The notes beneath the pieces are model-generated. The model was given only the letters and a program-made list of their open reading frames with translations. It made no database searches and was not told where the DNA came from. A DNA stretch of 59,629 nucleotides from a bacterium. Its GTDB lineage: Bacteria > Bdellovibrionota > UBA2428. Positions within the stretch are counted from its first letter, which is position 1, and the number at the start of each line of letters is the position of its first letter. The position numbers were made by a program, and so were the translations under genes. The stretch is taken from assembly GCA_009991595.1 (NCBI GenBank), contig JAACVK010000039.1, positions 1 to 59,629 of the forward strand. The letters run 5' to 3'. Positions 50,498 to 59,121 of the stretch are shown here, in pieces.

Positions 50498-52328
50498 AAT
50501 TACAAAAGTTACTTTGGTCGGTGGGAATAACCGCCGTTTGAGTGACGTTGAAGTCAGTGACATAGCTCTCTACGTTACTAATTGTATTATAGACACGAAC
50601 CCGTATATTGAATCGCGCGCTCACAGACCCAGAGCTGGGAGCTCTTACAGCCCAACCAACACTCGATGGAAGATTATTCACACTGGGAAAAGTTGCCAAT
50701 TGGGAGGCAACGGCAGGCTGAACCCGATACCATAAGGATGACGCTGAACGCGACAAGTCCCAAGTTCTTTCACCGGGAGACATCCAACCCAGTATCTTCA
50801 CTCTCGAATCACTCCCCACTCGCCCAGTCGTATCTTCAGATAAGTCTCCATTACTATCTGTTAAATTTTGAAAGCGACTAATCGACAAAAGACTGGCAGT
50901 GGTCTCAAACATTTGCGCTCGAGTGTTCGTCTGGTCTGTATTATTTTTCATATTAGGTAAAAGCACGATGGCTTCGCATGGCTCAATGACCGTGTCGTTG
51001 TCTGAAAGCCCTAGCTCTTGCCCCACAGGTATGAAGGCTGGATAGCTATAAAGAATAAGCTCTGGATCAGTAACACCGCTTTGCCCGGGCAAAGTCAACT
51101 TTCGTGAATACCTCGGAAAATTCGACCACGACAATAGACCCCGCCCCTGTAACAACAACGAAACATCACTTTTCAGTTCGTTGATACACGCTTGGCTACT
51201 AGCACAAAGATTCTTAACATCACTTCCTTCAGCAACCTCTTCATATAGCCTCTCCGCATAACGCTGCAGAGTAGAGCTTTGAACAAGTTTTCTAAGTGGC
51301 AAATGAGAAATTCTTAAAGCAAGATCCCAGGCTTCTGGAGCCGTAACTTTTTTGGAGCTGAAGCTTACTGTGCATGTCCCACTACAATTTTCAAGGGTTA
51401 TACTCTCTCCCATTAAAAGCTTTCGGATGTCATTTATGGCTCCGGCCACAATTCGCCCGTCTAAATGCAAATGAGAAACATAACTCTTAGGAAAGCTCAG
51501 CCGATGCCTTAAATGTCTATTGTGAGTCGGGCCAGTTCGCTGTCCTTCAAAAAAGTTTCTAGAGTTAGAATTCAGGTAACTTAGAATAAAGTCATCATTA
51601 ACCATAGCTGCCGCAAAGAAGTCGGACAAACCCTCTAAAAGAGAATCCATATCATAATTACCTGCATTTTCTAAAATTCCCTTATTCAATGCATGTTGAA
51701 GTGTGTGCCCAAACTCATGATAAATCGCATCAGCTTCATCGGCAGTAGAGTAAGGGTAAGAACTATCACTATTTCTAAAGAACTCCAAATACCCCTGACC
51801 GTTTATTGCCGAATAGCCAGTATTCAAAGGGTCTCCAACTTCGGCCGCAAAAACATTTATGTGGTCAATGTCTAGGCCGCCACCAGAAAAAGGAACGTCT
51901 GAAAACAAGGTCTGCACACGCCTCTTGGCCGTCGACAAATGGGAGAACGCCATTAACAGTTTAAAATCAACATTGTTTCTCCAGGGAATAAATTTACCTA
52001 GCCAATCAGAAACCTTCACCGACTCACGTCGAGTAGCGGAATCGACCACGTCAAAATAGGGACCACTCAAAGCGCCAGATGAATCAAGAAGGTCATACAA
52101 GGGAAGTGAAGTTCTGCCAACCGAGTCTAAATTTCCAGTAGCGTCAAGAGCCAGGTCATCACCATCAAGAGTTGGTCCTCGTTGCCACAACTCCAGACTA
52201 GCTGAAGCTCCAGAAAAGTTAACACCATTGGTCTTCGAATTTTTCCCATCTACTCCAAGGTTATTGGAGCAACTGAGTAAAAGCACACAAAGGCTCATAG
52301 AAAAATGCCATGGCTTAACCATAGACAC
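50496..52328 (-). CDS. Lipoprotein zinc metallopeptidase (HExxH ... E type)
   Basis: 610 residues; lipoprotein signal MSMVKPWHFSMSLCVLLLSC (lipobox LLSC). Residues about 205-240 contain AIYHEFGHTLQHALN (HExxH) and, about 25 residues on, LLEGLSDFFAA, whose Glu is the third zinc ligand, as in gluzincin/M4-M36-type peptidases. The long C-terminal region (about 300 residues) has no recognised domain. Likely an envelope or secreted protease; substrate unknown. Its stop lies inside the 45-bp inverted repeat. Confidence 0.75.
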   Translation of the reverse strand: MSMVKPWHFSMSLCVLLLSCSNNLGVDGKNSKTNGVNFSGASASLELWQRGPTLDGDDLALDATGNLDSVGRTSLPLYDLLDSSGALSGPYFDVVDSATRRESVKVSDWLGKFIPWRNNVDFKLLMAFSHLSTAKRRVQTLFSDVPFSGGGLDIDHINVFAAEVGDPLNTGYSAINGQGYLEFFRNSDSSYPYSTADEADAIYHEFGHTLQHALNKGILENAGNYDMDSLLEGLSDFFAAAMVNDDFILSYLNSNSRNFFEGQRTGPTHNRHLRHRLSFPKSYVSHLHLDGRIVAGAINDIRKLLMGESITLENCSGTCTVSFSSKKVTAPEAWDLALRISHLPLRKLVQSSTLQRYAERLYEEVAEGSDVKNLCASSQACINELKSDVSLLLQGRGLLSWSNFPRYSRKLTLPGQSGVTDPELILYSYPAFIPVGQELGLSDNDTVIEPCEAIVLLPNMKNNTDQTNTRAQMFETTASLLSISRFQNLTDSNGDLSEDTTGRVGSDSRVKILGWMSPGERTWDLSRSASSLWYRVQPAVASQLATFPSVNNLPSSVGWAVRAPSSGSVSARFNIRVRVYNTISNVESYVTDFNVTQTAVIPTDQSNFCN

Positions 52329-52379
52329 AATCCTATCAACTTTATGTCCGGCCTATATTAAGATCTGGAAAAGATCTAA

Positions 52380-53789
52380 CTATGTATTGTCTACTTTTTG
52401 AACACTTTTCAAAACTTCTACATCATCAAAATGCCTCTTAAGCGTTCCAATAATTTGGTAGTTTTCGTGTCCCTTACCAGCAACTAAAATCACATCCTTT
52501 GATGAGGCCATTTCACAGGCAATAGAAATAGCTTTAGCGCGATCTAACTCAACGAAAATTTGCTTAAAACCAAGCTCAACTCCAGACAGAATGTCATTCG
52601 CTATCAACTTTGGATCCTCTGTTCTGGAGTTATCAGAAGTAACGACAACAAAATCCGATAAGCGAGCGGCGATGCCCCCCATTACACTTCTCTTACTACG
52701 ATCACGATCACCTCCACAGCCGAAGACGGTAATCAATCTCCCCCTCTCAGGAACAAAGTGCCTCAACGCTAGAATAGCTTTCTCCAATGCGTCAGGAGTA
52801 TGCGCGTAGTCAACTATACTTAGCCCCACACCATCGACAGACACGGGTTGCATTCTTCCTCTAGCAGGGCGTATTTTCTTAGCAAATTCCTTCAGAGAAG
52901 GAGCGCTCTCGACCCCTAGAGCGCCTAGAGATCGAAAGGCAGTAAAAAAATTGAAAGCATTAAAGTCTCCAAACAAAGGTAGTTCAATTATGTCTTTGAC
53001 GTTTGCAAGCCTAAGCCGCATCCCGCCCAAGCTCCGAGAGACAATATCGAATCCAGAAGCAATGGAAGTGCAGTGATCATAAGTGTCTTCGAGTTCATTA
53101 AAGAGCCTCTCGCCCCAATCGCCCTCGTTATTGATTAAAATGCTTTTCTTAACTTTGCTAGACTCGAGCAAAAACTTAGAAAAAAGAAGACGTTTCGCAG
53201 AAAAATAGCCCTCCATGTCTCCATGAAAGTCCAAATGATCTTGAGTCAGGTTTAAAAATATTGCTTGATCAAAATCAACGGACCCCACTCTATCAAGTGA
53301 AAGGGAGTGACTGCTAACTTCTACGAAAACTATATCTACCTTCATTGCGTGCAGCTTTGAAAAAGCTTGCTGCAATAGGGGGGAATCTGGACTTGTCACT
53401 TCGGTTTCGACTTGAAGTTCAAACTCTGTCGACCCCACCCTTAAGACTTGCACCCCGATCGTACCAATAACCGCAGACTTTTTTCCGCACAGTGATGCCA
53501 GCTGAGCTCCATACAAACAGGTGCTACTTTTACCATTACTTCCAGTGACACCTACAACCACAAGCTTAGAACTGGGGTTAGCATAGTGTTTTGCAACAAT
53601 GCTGCTAAAGCGCAAATCAGAATCTTCACTTATCATTTCTAACTTGGAAAACTTTTTTAAAAATCTTTCTCTTTGTTCTTCATTTAAAATGCTTCGAACA
53701 AATGCAAGCGAATCTTTTGTAGGCTTTTGACGATAATCCCAAACAAGTGGGCGCCCTTGGTGCAATATCTTCGGAAATTTATCTAGCAT
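52380..53789 (-). CDS. murE: UDP-MurNAc-tripeptide synthetase (MurE)
   Basis: Adds the third amino acid to the peptidoglycan stem. VVGVTGSNGKSSTCLYGAQL (ATP loop), QDHLDFHGDMEGYFSAKRLLF with the carbamylated-Lys region, FGCGGDRDRSKRSVMGGIAA and SDNSRTEDP at the amino-acid selecting loop. The usual DAP-specific motif is DNPR; here Pro is Ser. DAP addition is still most likely. 469 residues, slightly short. Overlaps ftsI by 11 bases; no murF follows, unlike in most dcw clusters. Confidence 0.92.
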   Translation of the reverse strand: MLDKFPKILHQGRPLVWDYRQKPTKDSLAFVRSILNEEQRERFLKKFSKLEMISEDSDLRFSSIVAKHYANPSSKLVVVGVTGSNGKSSTCLYGAQLASLCGKKSAVIGTIGVQVLRVGSTEFELQVETEVTSPDSPLLQQAFSKLHAMKVDIVFVEVSSHSLSLDRVGSVDFDQAIFLNLTQDHLDFHGDMEGYFSAKRLLFSKFLLESSKVKKSILINNEGDWGERLFNELEDTYDHCTSIASGFDIVSRSLGGMRLRLANVKDIIELPLFGDFNAFNFFTAFRSLGALGVESAPSLKEFAKKIRPARGRMQPVSVDGVGLSIVDYAHTPDALEKAILALRHFVPERGRLITVFGCGGDRDRSKRSVMGGIAARLSDFVVVTSDNSRTEDPKLIANDILSGVELGFKQIFVELDRAKAISIACEMASSKDVILVAGKGHENYQIIGTLKRHFDDVEVLKSVQKVDNT

Positions 53790-55488
53790 TTCTAATAGAC
53801 GCCGTTCTAAGAGCCCTACGAGCTATTTTGGCAAAAACAGGTGCGGCCACAGTCCCACCATAATAAAACTTTTCACTAGGCTCATTAATCATTACGTATA
53901 CAACCACTCGCGGGCTCTCAACTGGAGCAAAGCCAACAAAACTTGATAAATAACTATCCGCTTTGTAGCCACCATTTTTAAGATCTACCTTCTGAGAAGT
54001 TCCAGTTTTACCAGCTGCCTGATACTCTGGCGTCATGGCGTTCTTACCAGTTCCATCGCTTTGAACAACCAAATGCAACAAAGTTTTTACCTCTTTTAAA
54101 GTCTCTCTTTTCCAAAGTGAAGTTCGAGGAGAAACTCTTTGAGACTCGAAATTTTCTATCTTATCACCTTCGTGCACCTCTTTGAGGACTCTTGGGACAA
54201 CTCTGTGACCACCATTAGCCAGCATTGCATAAGCTGTAACAATTTGCATAGGAGTTAAGGCGATCCCTTGCCCAAAGCTCATCGTTGCCCATTCTAGCTT
54301 TTTACTATCCGGCCATTTATTAAATATTCCACGCGACTCGCCAGGAAGGTCAATTCCAGTTTTATCGGAAAAACCAACACGATTGTAAACGTCCTCCAAA
54401 GCACGAGAGCCGAGCTTTTGACCTAATTTAACCATTGCTACATTACTAGAAAACTTCACCAAATCAGAAACACTCCAACGTGTTCTCTCATGACTAACTT
54501 CAGCATCTCGAATAGTCTTTCCAGAAACACGCACAGTTTTTTCTGGAGTCTCTATCATAGACTCAATGCTGACTAGGTTTCGATCAAGAGCTTCTCCTAC
54601 TCCAAATATCTTCAACACACTTCCCGGCTCAATCGGATCTGAAATAGACTTTACTCGACGATTACTAGCCGGATACAACTCAACCTTATTGGGGTTAAAA
54701 TTTGGCAAATCAGCCAATGCAAGAATCTCTCCATTCTCAGGGTCCATGACAATAGCCACTCCGGACTTTGCTTTGTGAAGCTCAATAGCTTCTCCCAAAA
54801 ATTTTTCCACACTATACTGGAGGTCGATATCAAGAGTTAAGATCAAAGACTTCCAGCCATTATATGCAGAAACAGAAGAGACACTTTCAAACAAAGGCCG
54901 ACCACGAGCGTCTCTTTTGATTTGAACCGTATTTCTCTCTCCAGCTAAAAGCTCATTATAAGTAGACTCCACCCCTGAAAGACCTCTACCATCTCCCGAA
55001 ACAAACCCAAGAACCGTGGACGCTAATTTTCCAGAAACATAGTGTCGCCTAAACTCGGGGATTAATCCGACTCCACGAAGATCAAGAGTTTGAATCTTTT
55101 TTTCAACTTCATCAGAGACCTGTCTCTTCAGCCAAACAAAGCGTCTTTTCTTATTCTTCAAGATAAGAGCCTTTATCTTCCTTGAATCAACACCTAAAAC
55201 AGAAGACAAACGAGAGGCAACCATTGAAGGATTTTTGATAATATAAGGATCCAAAAAAACTGAGCGGGTATTTACACTCATAACCAGGCTGCGCCCGTTT
55301 CGATCCAAGATGCTGGCTCTTCTGGGTATGATTTTCAACTCGCGACCAAACTGACCATGAGCCACTTGCTCAACACGACTCTCAGGAGCAATTTGCAGCT
55401 GGTAAGACCTAAAAATTAAAATAGAAAAACTAAAAATAAAAACAAATAAAAGAGCTAAAAAGCGCCAATTCCGAAAAAAAGCCTTCAC
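53779..55488 (-). CDS. ftsI: Division-specific transpeptidase FtsI (PBP3)
   Basis: 569 residues with an N-terminal membrane anchor (FLALLFVFIFSFSILIF), a pedestal domain and a class B transpeptidase: SxxK in IEPGSVLKIFG, SxN in VKFSSNVAMVKLG, KTG in AAGKTGTSQKV. The variant around the first motif (GSVLK rather than GSTFK) keeps Ser and Lys. Septal peptidoglycan synthesis, in complex with FtsW, which is not in this window. Starts one base inside the ftsL end. Confidence 0.95.
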   Translation of the reverse strand: MKAFFRNWRFLALLFVFIFSFSILIFRSYQLQIAPESRVEQVAHGQFGRELKIIPRRASILDRNGRSLVMSVNTRSVFLDPYIIKNPSMVASRLSSVLGVDSRKIKALILKNKKRRFVWLKRQVSDEVEKKIQTLDLRGVGLIPEFRRHYVSGKLASTVLGFVSGDGRGLSGVESTYNELLAGERNTVQIKRDARGRPLFESVSSVSAYNGWKSLILTLDIDLQYSVEKFLGEAIELHKAKSGVAIVMDPENGEILALADLPNFNPNKVELYPASNRRVKSISDPIEPGSVLKIFGVGEALDRNLVSIESMIETPEKTVRVSGKTIRDAEVSHERTRWSVSDLVKFSSNVAMVKLGQKLGSRALEDVYNRVGFSDKTGIDLPGESRGIFNKWPDSKKLEWATMSFGQGIALTPMQIVTAYAMLANGGHRVVPRVLKEVHEGDKIENFESQRVSPRTSLWKRETLKEVKTLLHLVVQSDGTGKNAMTPEYQAAGKTGTSQKVDLKNGGYKADSYLSSFVGFAPVESPRVVVYVMINEPSEKFYYGGTVAAPVFAKIARRALRTASIRNAR

Positions 55489-55787
55489 TACCTCGCCAAC
55501 CCTGCCTCAAGCTCAATCACTTGATTTTTCTCAGGCAACGTAAAACCAAAGCCCTCCACCTTATTAAGTCTTTCAAGATTCTGAGGCTTGTAGATCGTAT
55601 CTCGAAGCACTTGTTTCATTGCGCGAGTGGCCTCAAGACCTTTGAGTTCAGCGCGAAGGCTTGAGAGCTTAAAACTTTCTGTCACAAACTGCATGCGCAC
55701 CCAAATGTGCATAATCAGAAAAGTAAAAACAAGAAGTGCCATGGGCACAACTTTAATCAAAACTTTTTTAACAGATGTCTCCCTCAA
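55488..55787 (-). CDS. ftsL: FtsL-like division protein
   Basis: 99 residues: short cytoplasmic tail, a single membrane helix (VVPMALLVFTFLIMHIWV) and a periplasmic coiled coil (ESFKLSSLRAELKGLEATRAMKQVL). Size, topology and position between rsmH and ftsI identify FtsL; sequence identity in this family is always low. It scaffolds FtsB, FtsQ and FtsI. Overlaps rsmH by 4 bases. Confidence 0.82.
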   Translation of the reverse strand: MRETSVKKVLIKVVPMALLVFTFLIMHIWVRMQFVTESFKLSSLRAELKGLEATRAMKQVLRDTIYKPQNLERLNKVEGFGFTLPEKNQVIELEAGLAR

Positions 55788-56662
55788 GAAAGCCTCTCCA
55801 ACACTCTTAGTTTAGCACTTCTTGATGCAGGATTTTCATTGAGCTCTGCATCAGACGGCAAAATTGGCCTTTTTGTTACAACTTTAAAGCTTTCTTGACG
55901 TGCCACTTCAACAAAAGCCCTTTTCACCAACCGGTCCTCTATTGAATGAAAGGATATAACCAAAAGCCGCCCGCCAGGACTTAGAAACTTTGGCGCCCAA
56001 TCTAGAAATTTTTGCAGCTGTCCAAACTCATTGTTGATGGCCATTCTAAAGGCTTGAAAAATTCTAGTAGCCGGATGAATTCTAGACCCTTGATAAGACA
56101 AGACCCTTCTTATCCAATGAGCAAAACCCTTGGCACTCGTTAAATCCTCATCGGAGATACCCACTAAAGCATTAGCTAGTTTACGAGCCTTCGGCTCCTC
56201 TCCAAATTTATAAAGAACATCCTCTAGCTCGGCTGCGGTCTTAGTCTTAAGCCAATCTCTAAACCCAAGCCCTTGACTAGGATTCATCCTGAAGTCTGGC
56301 GCAAGGTCGGAATGTAAACTCATTCCAGATATCTCGGGGTTAAATTGAAAACTAGAAACCCCTAAATCCGCTAAGATTAAATCAAAGCTTAAGCCCTCAT
56401 CTTTAGGGCGCTCAGAAAACTCTTTTTCTCTGAGCTCCACGCTTGAGCGTAGATTGAGATGTTCGAGTCGCTCTTTTACTCTATCTATTGCGCGGGGGTC
56501 TCTATCCCAGGCTTCAGCCTTGCTTGTCCTGTGCTTTCCAATCAGAGCGCACAAATGTCCGCCCCCACCGGCCGTGACATCCAAGATCCTTTTAGGCTCA
56601 ATTTCCGAAAACTCTAAGACCTCTGACATCAAAACTGGGAAGTGCTGAAAGTTTTTTTCCAC
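55784..56662 (-). CDS. rsmH: 16S rRNA (cytosine-1402-N4) methyltransferase
   Basis: SAM-dependent RsmH (MraW): HFPVLMSEVLEF near the start, ILDVTAGGGGHLCALI motif I (TxGxGGH pattern), LADLGVSSFQ, and GRLLVISFHSIEDRLVKR near the end. 292 residues, a little short of 313. It is the first gene of this short dcw cluster; mraZ, normally directly upstream, is absent and a flagellin transcribed in the opposite direction is found instead. Confidence 0.95.
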   Translation of the reverse strand: MEKNFQHFPVLMSEVLEFSEIEPKRILDVTAGGGGHLCALIGKHRTSKAEAWDRDPRAIDRVKERLEHLNLRSSVELREKEFSERPKDEGLSFDLILADLGVSSFQFNPEISGMSLHSDLAPDFRMNPSQGLGFRDWLKTKTAAELEDVLYKFGEEPKARKLANALVGISDEDLTSAKGFAHWIRRVLSYQGSRIHPATRIFQAFRMAINNEFGQLQKFLDWAPKFLSPGGRLLVISFHSIEDRLVKRAFVEVARQESFKVVTKRPILPSDAELNENPASRSAKLRVLERLS

Positions 56663-56755
56663 CTCTACAATCTAAAATACTCAAAGCAAAGCAACAACAT
56701 TACGCGCAGCATTAAAAAAACCCCTCTAAGCCCGCAATATTTCTACATTATTTCC

Positions 56756-56782
56756 TAAAGTCCGGCGTCAATATCCCGATAG
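56756..56782 (+). promoter_or_regulatory. FliA (sigma-28) promoter of the first flagellin
   Basis: TAAA (56756-56759), 15 bases, CCCGATAG (56775-56782); consensus TAAA-N15-GCCGATAA, so 4 of 4 and 6 of 8 match with correct spacing. The transcript would start near 56790 and carry a leader of about 235 bases. Confidence 0.7.
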
Positions 56783-56789
56783 CTTTCAT

Positions 56790-57023
56790 GTAAACAATTT
56801 TTTGGCTACCCGGTAATCCGGGTCAGAGAAAGGAGGCTGGAAGAGACGACAACAAACTAAGGACGGCAATCTGTTCTTGAATGGTTCAAGACAGACGTCA
56901 CAATTAACCTGATTTTTCTGACAATAACAACATTGCCAAGATAGGCGATCTTCAAGAGACCTCGGTAGGGTCGAAGAAGAAAAAACACGGAAGGAAACAA
57001 ATATGACTAAGGAGACTTAAAAA
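56790..57023 (+). other. Structured, GGA-rich 5' leader of the first flagellin
   Basis: No gene is visible in this 235-base stretch. Three hairpins can be drawn: ACCCGG-TAAT-CCGGGT (56808-56823); CTG(T)TCTTGAA with TTCAAGACAG, loop TGG (56871-56894), extended by GACG/CGTC (56862-56865 and 56896-56899 with a small internal loop); and TCTTC..GACC with GGTC.GAAGA (56949-56977). At least seven GGA motifs occur, including ACACGGAAG at 56985, matching the CsrA core ACANGGANG, and one AAAGGAGG (56829) with no start codon nearby. It looks like a post-transcriptional control region. Confidence 0.5.
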
Positions 57024-57857
57024 ATGGGAATGCGAATTAACACAAATATGGCGTCTGTGAACGCTCAACGTAGCTTAAGAAACACACAGAGCAAACTTCA
57101 GGGCAACTTCGAAAAATTTGCCTCTGGACAACGAATCAACAAATCGGCCGATGATGCTGCAGGTCTTGCCATCAGTGCCAACCTTACTGGACATATCAAA
57201 TCTTACGGGCAAGCAGGTAGAAACGCTCAAGATGGTATCTCTTTTATTCAGGTTGCTGAGGGCGGAATGAACGAAGTATCTAACATGATCTCTCGCTTAA
57301 GAGAACTGAGCGTGCAAGCGGCTTCTGATACGATCGGAAAAGAAGAACGAGTATACCTCGACAACGAAGCTCAACAATTAAAACTAGAAGTTGAGCGTAT
57401 TGCTCAAGGCACCGAATACAACGGTATGAACCTGTTGAACGGTGCTGGCAACCAGCTGGACTTCCAAATCGGAACAGGGAACAACGAGTTTCTTGATCGC
57501 ATTTCTTACGATCCAGGAAAAACCAACGTTTCTCTTGCAAGCCTTGGGCTTGATGCGATCGACATATCGAACAAAGAGTCTGCTCAAACTGGTCTTGATA
57601 AAATTGATGGTTCGATCTCAACCCTAAACGCGAACCGAGCAACACTTGGTGCCCTTCAAAACAGATTAGTATCAACTATTAGTAACAACGAGATAGCCAT
57701 TGAGAACTTCTCAGCTGCTCGAAGCCGAATCTTGGATGCTGACATGGCGTCTGTATCTGCAGATTTGACTAGAGAAACTGTTAAAACTCAGGCATCTACA
57801 TCAGTATTAGCTCAAGCCAACCAGACTACGTCTATGGCTCTGAAGCTGATCGGATAA
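57024..57857 (+). CDS. fliC: Flagellin 1
   Basis: 277 residues, the short flagellin form with D0/D1 domains only. N-terminal MRINTNMASVNAQRSLRNTQ, LASGQRINKS-like FASGQRINKSADDAAGLAIS, and C-terminal ARSRILDADMASVSADLTRETVKTQASTSVLAQANQ are flagellin hallmarks. AAGGAGACTT lies before the ATG. Filament subunit, exported by the flagellar type III apparatus. Close paralogue of the gene at 58118; a strong terminator follows, so it is monocistronic. Confidence 0.95.
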   Translation: MGMRINTNMASVNAQRSLRNTQSKLQGNFEKFASGQRINKSADDAAGLAISANLTGHIKSYGQAGRNAQDGISFIQVAEGGMNEVSNMISRLRELSVQAASDTIGKEERVYLDNEAQQLKLEVERIAQGTEYNGMNLLNGAGNQLDFQIGTGNNEFLDRISYDPGKTNVSLASLGLDAIDISNKESAQTGLDKIDGSISTLNANRATLGALQNRLVSTISNNEIAIENFSAARSRILDADMASVSADLTRETVKTQASTSVLAQANQTTSMALKLIG

Positions 57858-57915
57858 ATAGCCGGTAGCCTTGGAGCTCTAGAATTAAGTCTCTTAGGGC
57901 TCCAAATTGACCTAA

Positions 57916-57953
57916 ATGGGTGCAACCTTCACGGGTTGCACCCATTTTTTTTT
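57916..57953 (+). terminator. Intrinsic terminator of flagellin 1
   Basis: ATGGGTGCAACC (57916-57927) pairs perfectly with GGTTGCACCCAT (57934-57945) over 12 bp, loop TTCACG, followed by eight or more T (57946-57953). Confidence 0.93.
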
Positions 57954-58018
57954 GCTCTCTATCCTATTGAAATCCCTCCAGATTTGCCACACCGCCTTGA
58001 CTCGCTGCATTATTTTTC

Positions 58019-58045
58019 TCAAGTTTTGACGCAGTGAGCCGATTC
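58019..58045 (+). promoter_or_regulatory. FliA (sigma-28) promoter of the second flagellin
   Basis: TCAA (58019-58022), 15 bases, GCCGATTC (58038-58045); close to TAAA-N15-GCCGATAA. The start of transcription would be near 58052, leaving a 65-base leader with GGGAGGAG just before the ATG, in contrast to the long leader of flagellin 1. Confidence 0.68.
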
Positions 58046-58117
58046 TCTTCATGTGGGCATTTTGCGATGCGTCACAAAAAGGCGTCCCGCTGAGGGCGTC
58101 ATGGGAGGAGAATTTTT

Positions 58118-58945
58118 ATGGGACTTAGAATTAACACAAACATGCCGAGTATTACGTCACAACGTAATCTCAACAAGTCTGGCGAGGACTTGTCACGATC
58201 AATGGAACGCTTATCCAGCGGACATCGCATCAACAAAGCGATGGATGATGTAGCTGGACTCGCCATTAGTGAAAAAATGCGTTCACAAATTCAAGCCATG
58301 GGTCAGGCTGAAAGAAACGCTCAAGATGGTATTTCTTTTGTACAAGTTGCAGAAGGCGGCTTAACAGAATCATCCAACATTTTGATTCGTATGAGAGAAC
58401 TAGCCACCCAGGCAGCTTCTGACACCATTGGTGAGGAAGAACGAAAGTTTCTAAACATTGAAACTCAAGAGTTGAGAAAAGAATTAGATCGTATTTCTCA
58501 AACAACAGAGTTCTCAGGCAAGAAACTTTTGAACGGCGACTCTGACGTATTAGAATTTCACGTCGGTATTCGCGGTGATGAAAACAACAGAATCGAACTC
58601 GATGCAGGCTTTGCAAACGCAACCACGTCTAACCTTGATGTAGACGGTGTCGATGTTTCAGAAAAAGACAGCGCTCGAGATGCACTTGAAAACGTAGAAG
58701 TAGCTCTAAACTCAGTCTCTGAAATGAGAGCCAACTTCGGTGCAGTGCAATCTCGAATGGGATCCACCATCAACAACTTGAGAGTTTATAAAGAAAACCT
58801 TTCAGCTGCCAATAGCCGAATCAAAGATGCAGACATGGCCTCTGAAGCATCAGAGTTTGCAAAGGCTAAAATCTTGCAACAAGCTGGTGTGGCTACTTTG
58901 TCACAAGCTAACTCAAGTACTGCGATGGCCCTAAAGCTTCTTTAA
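58118..58945 (+). CDS. fliC: Flagellin 2
   Basis: 275 residues with MGLRINTNMPSITSQRNLNK, RLSSGHRINKAMDDVAGLAIS and the C-terminal AANSRIKDADMASEASEFAKAKILQQAGVATLSQANS. D0/D1 only, like flagellin 1, but with a different middle (DENNRIELDAGFANATTSNLD). GGAGGAG lies 8 bases before the ATG. Likely another subunit of a multi-flagellin filament. Followed by the cloverleaf RNA structure and a terminator. Confidence 0.95.
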   Translation: MGLRINTNMPSITSQRNLNKSGEDLSRSMERLSSGHRINKAMDDVAGLAISEKMRSQIQAMGQAERNAQDGISFVQVAEGGLTESSNILIRMRELATQAASDTIGEEERKFLNIETQELRKELDRISQTTEFSGKKLLNGDSDVLEFHVGIRGDENNRIELDAGFANATTSNLDVDGVDVSEKDSARDALENVEVALNSVSEMRANFGAVQSRMGSTINNLRVYKENLSAANSRIKDADMASEASEFAKAKILQQAGVATLSQANSSTAMALKLL

Positions 58946-58958
58946 TCAGAAGATGACA

Positions 58959-59071
58959 ATTGCGGCAGGTCTCCTATGCCAGTATCCGGAAGTCTGATTC
59001 CGAATGCAGGAGGACCTCCCAACTTCTGTCGAAGTCGATTGAAGGAGAGTCTGGCAAGGAGCCTGCCCAAT
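58959..59071 (+). ncRNA. Cloverleaf-like RNA structure in the flagellin 2 3' region
   Basis: The outer stem has four helices separated by single-base bulges: ATTG/CAAT (58959-58962 with 59068-59071), GGCAGG/CCTGCC (58964-58969 with 59062-59067), CTCCT/AGGAG (58971-58975 with 59057-59061) and TGCCAG/CTGGCA (58977-58982 with 59051-59056): 21 pairs, bulges at C58963, T58970 and A58976. Inside are three hairpins: CGGAA/TTCCG (58987-59002), GGAG/CTCC (59009-59019) and ACTTC/GAAGT (59022-59035). It starts 13 bases after the flagellin stop and ends 7 bases before the terminator. It is not a tRNA: the arms, loops and length do not fit. Function unknown; could be a stability element, a processed sRNA or a protein-binding site. 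Confidence 0.6.
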
Positions 59072-59078
59072 TTCTTTA

Positions 59079-59116
59079 AAGTCGGTGTGCCAGTAGGTGC
59101 ACCGACTTTTTTTTAT
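59079..59116 (+). terminator. Intrinsic terminator of flagellin 2
   Basis: AAGTCGGTGTGCC (59079-59091) pairs with GGTGCACCGACTT (59096-59108), 13 pairs including two G-T wobbles, loop AGTA, then a run of T to about 59114. Ends transcripts from the flagellin and the structured RNA before it. Confidence 0.9.
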
Positions 59117-59121
59117 TGATT

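Noticed and set aside
56790-57023. c-di-GMP (GEMM) riboswitch in the flagellin leader
   Set aside because: The conserved GEMM core and tetraloop-receptor sequences are not present.
57280-57675. 131-residue frame antisense to flagellin 1
   Set aside because: No ribosome-binding site and codon pattern explained by the flagellin on the other strand; the same applies to the antisense frame at 58266-58622.
58959-59071. tRNA or tmRNA interpretation of the cloverleaf
   Set aside because: The outer stem is too long and bulged, there is no T-loop or anticodon arm pattern and no CCA-like end.
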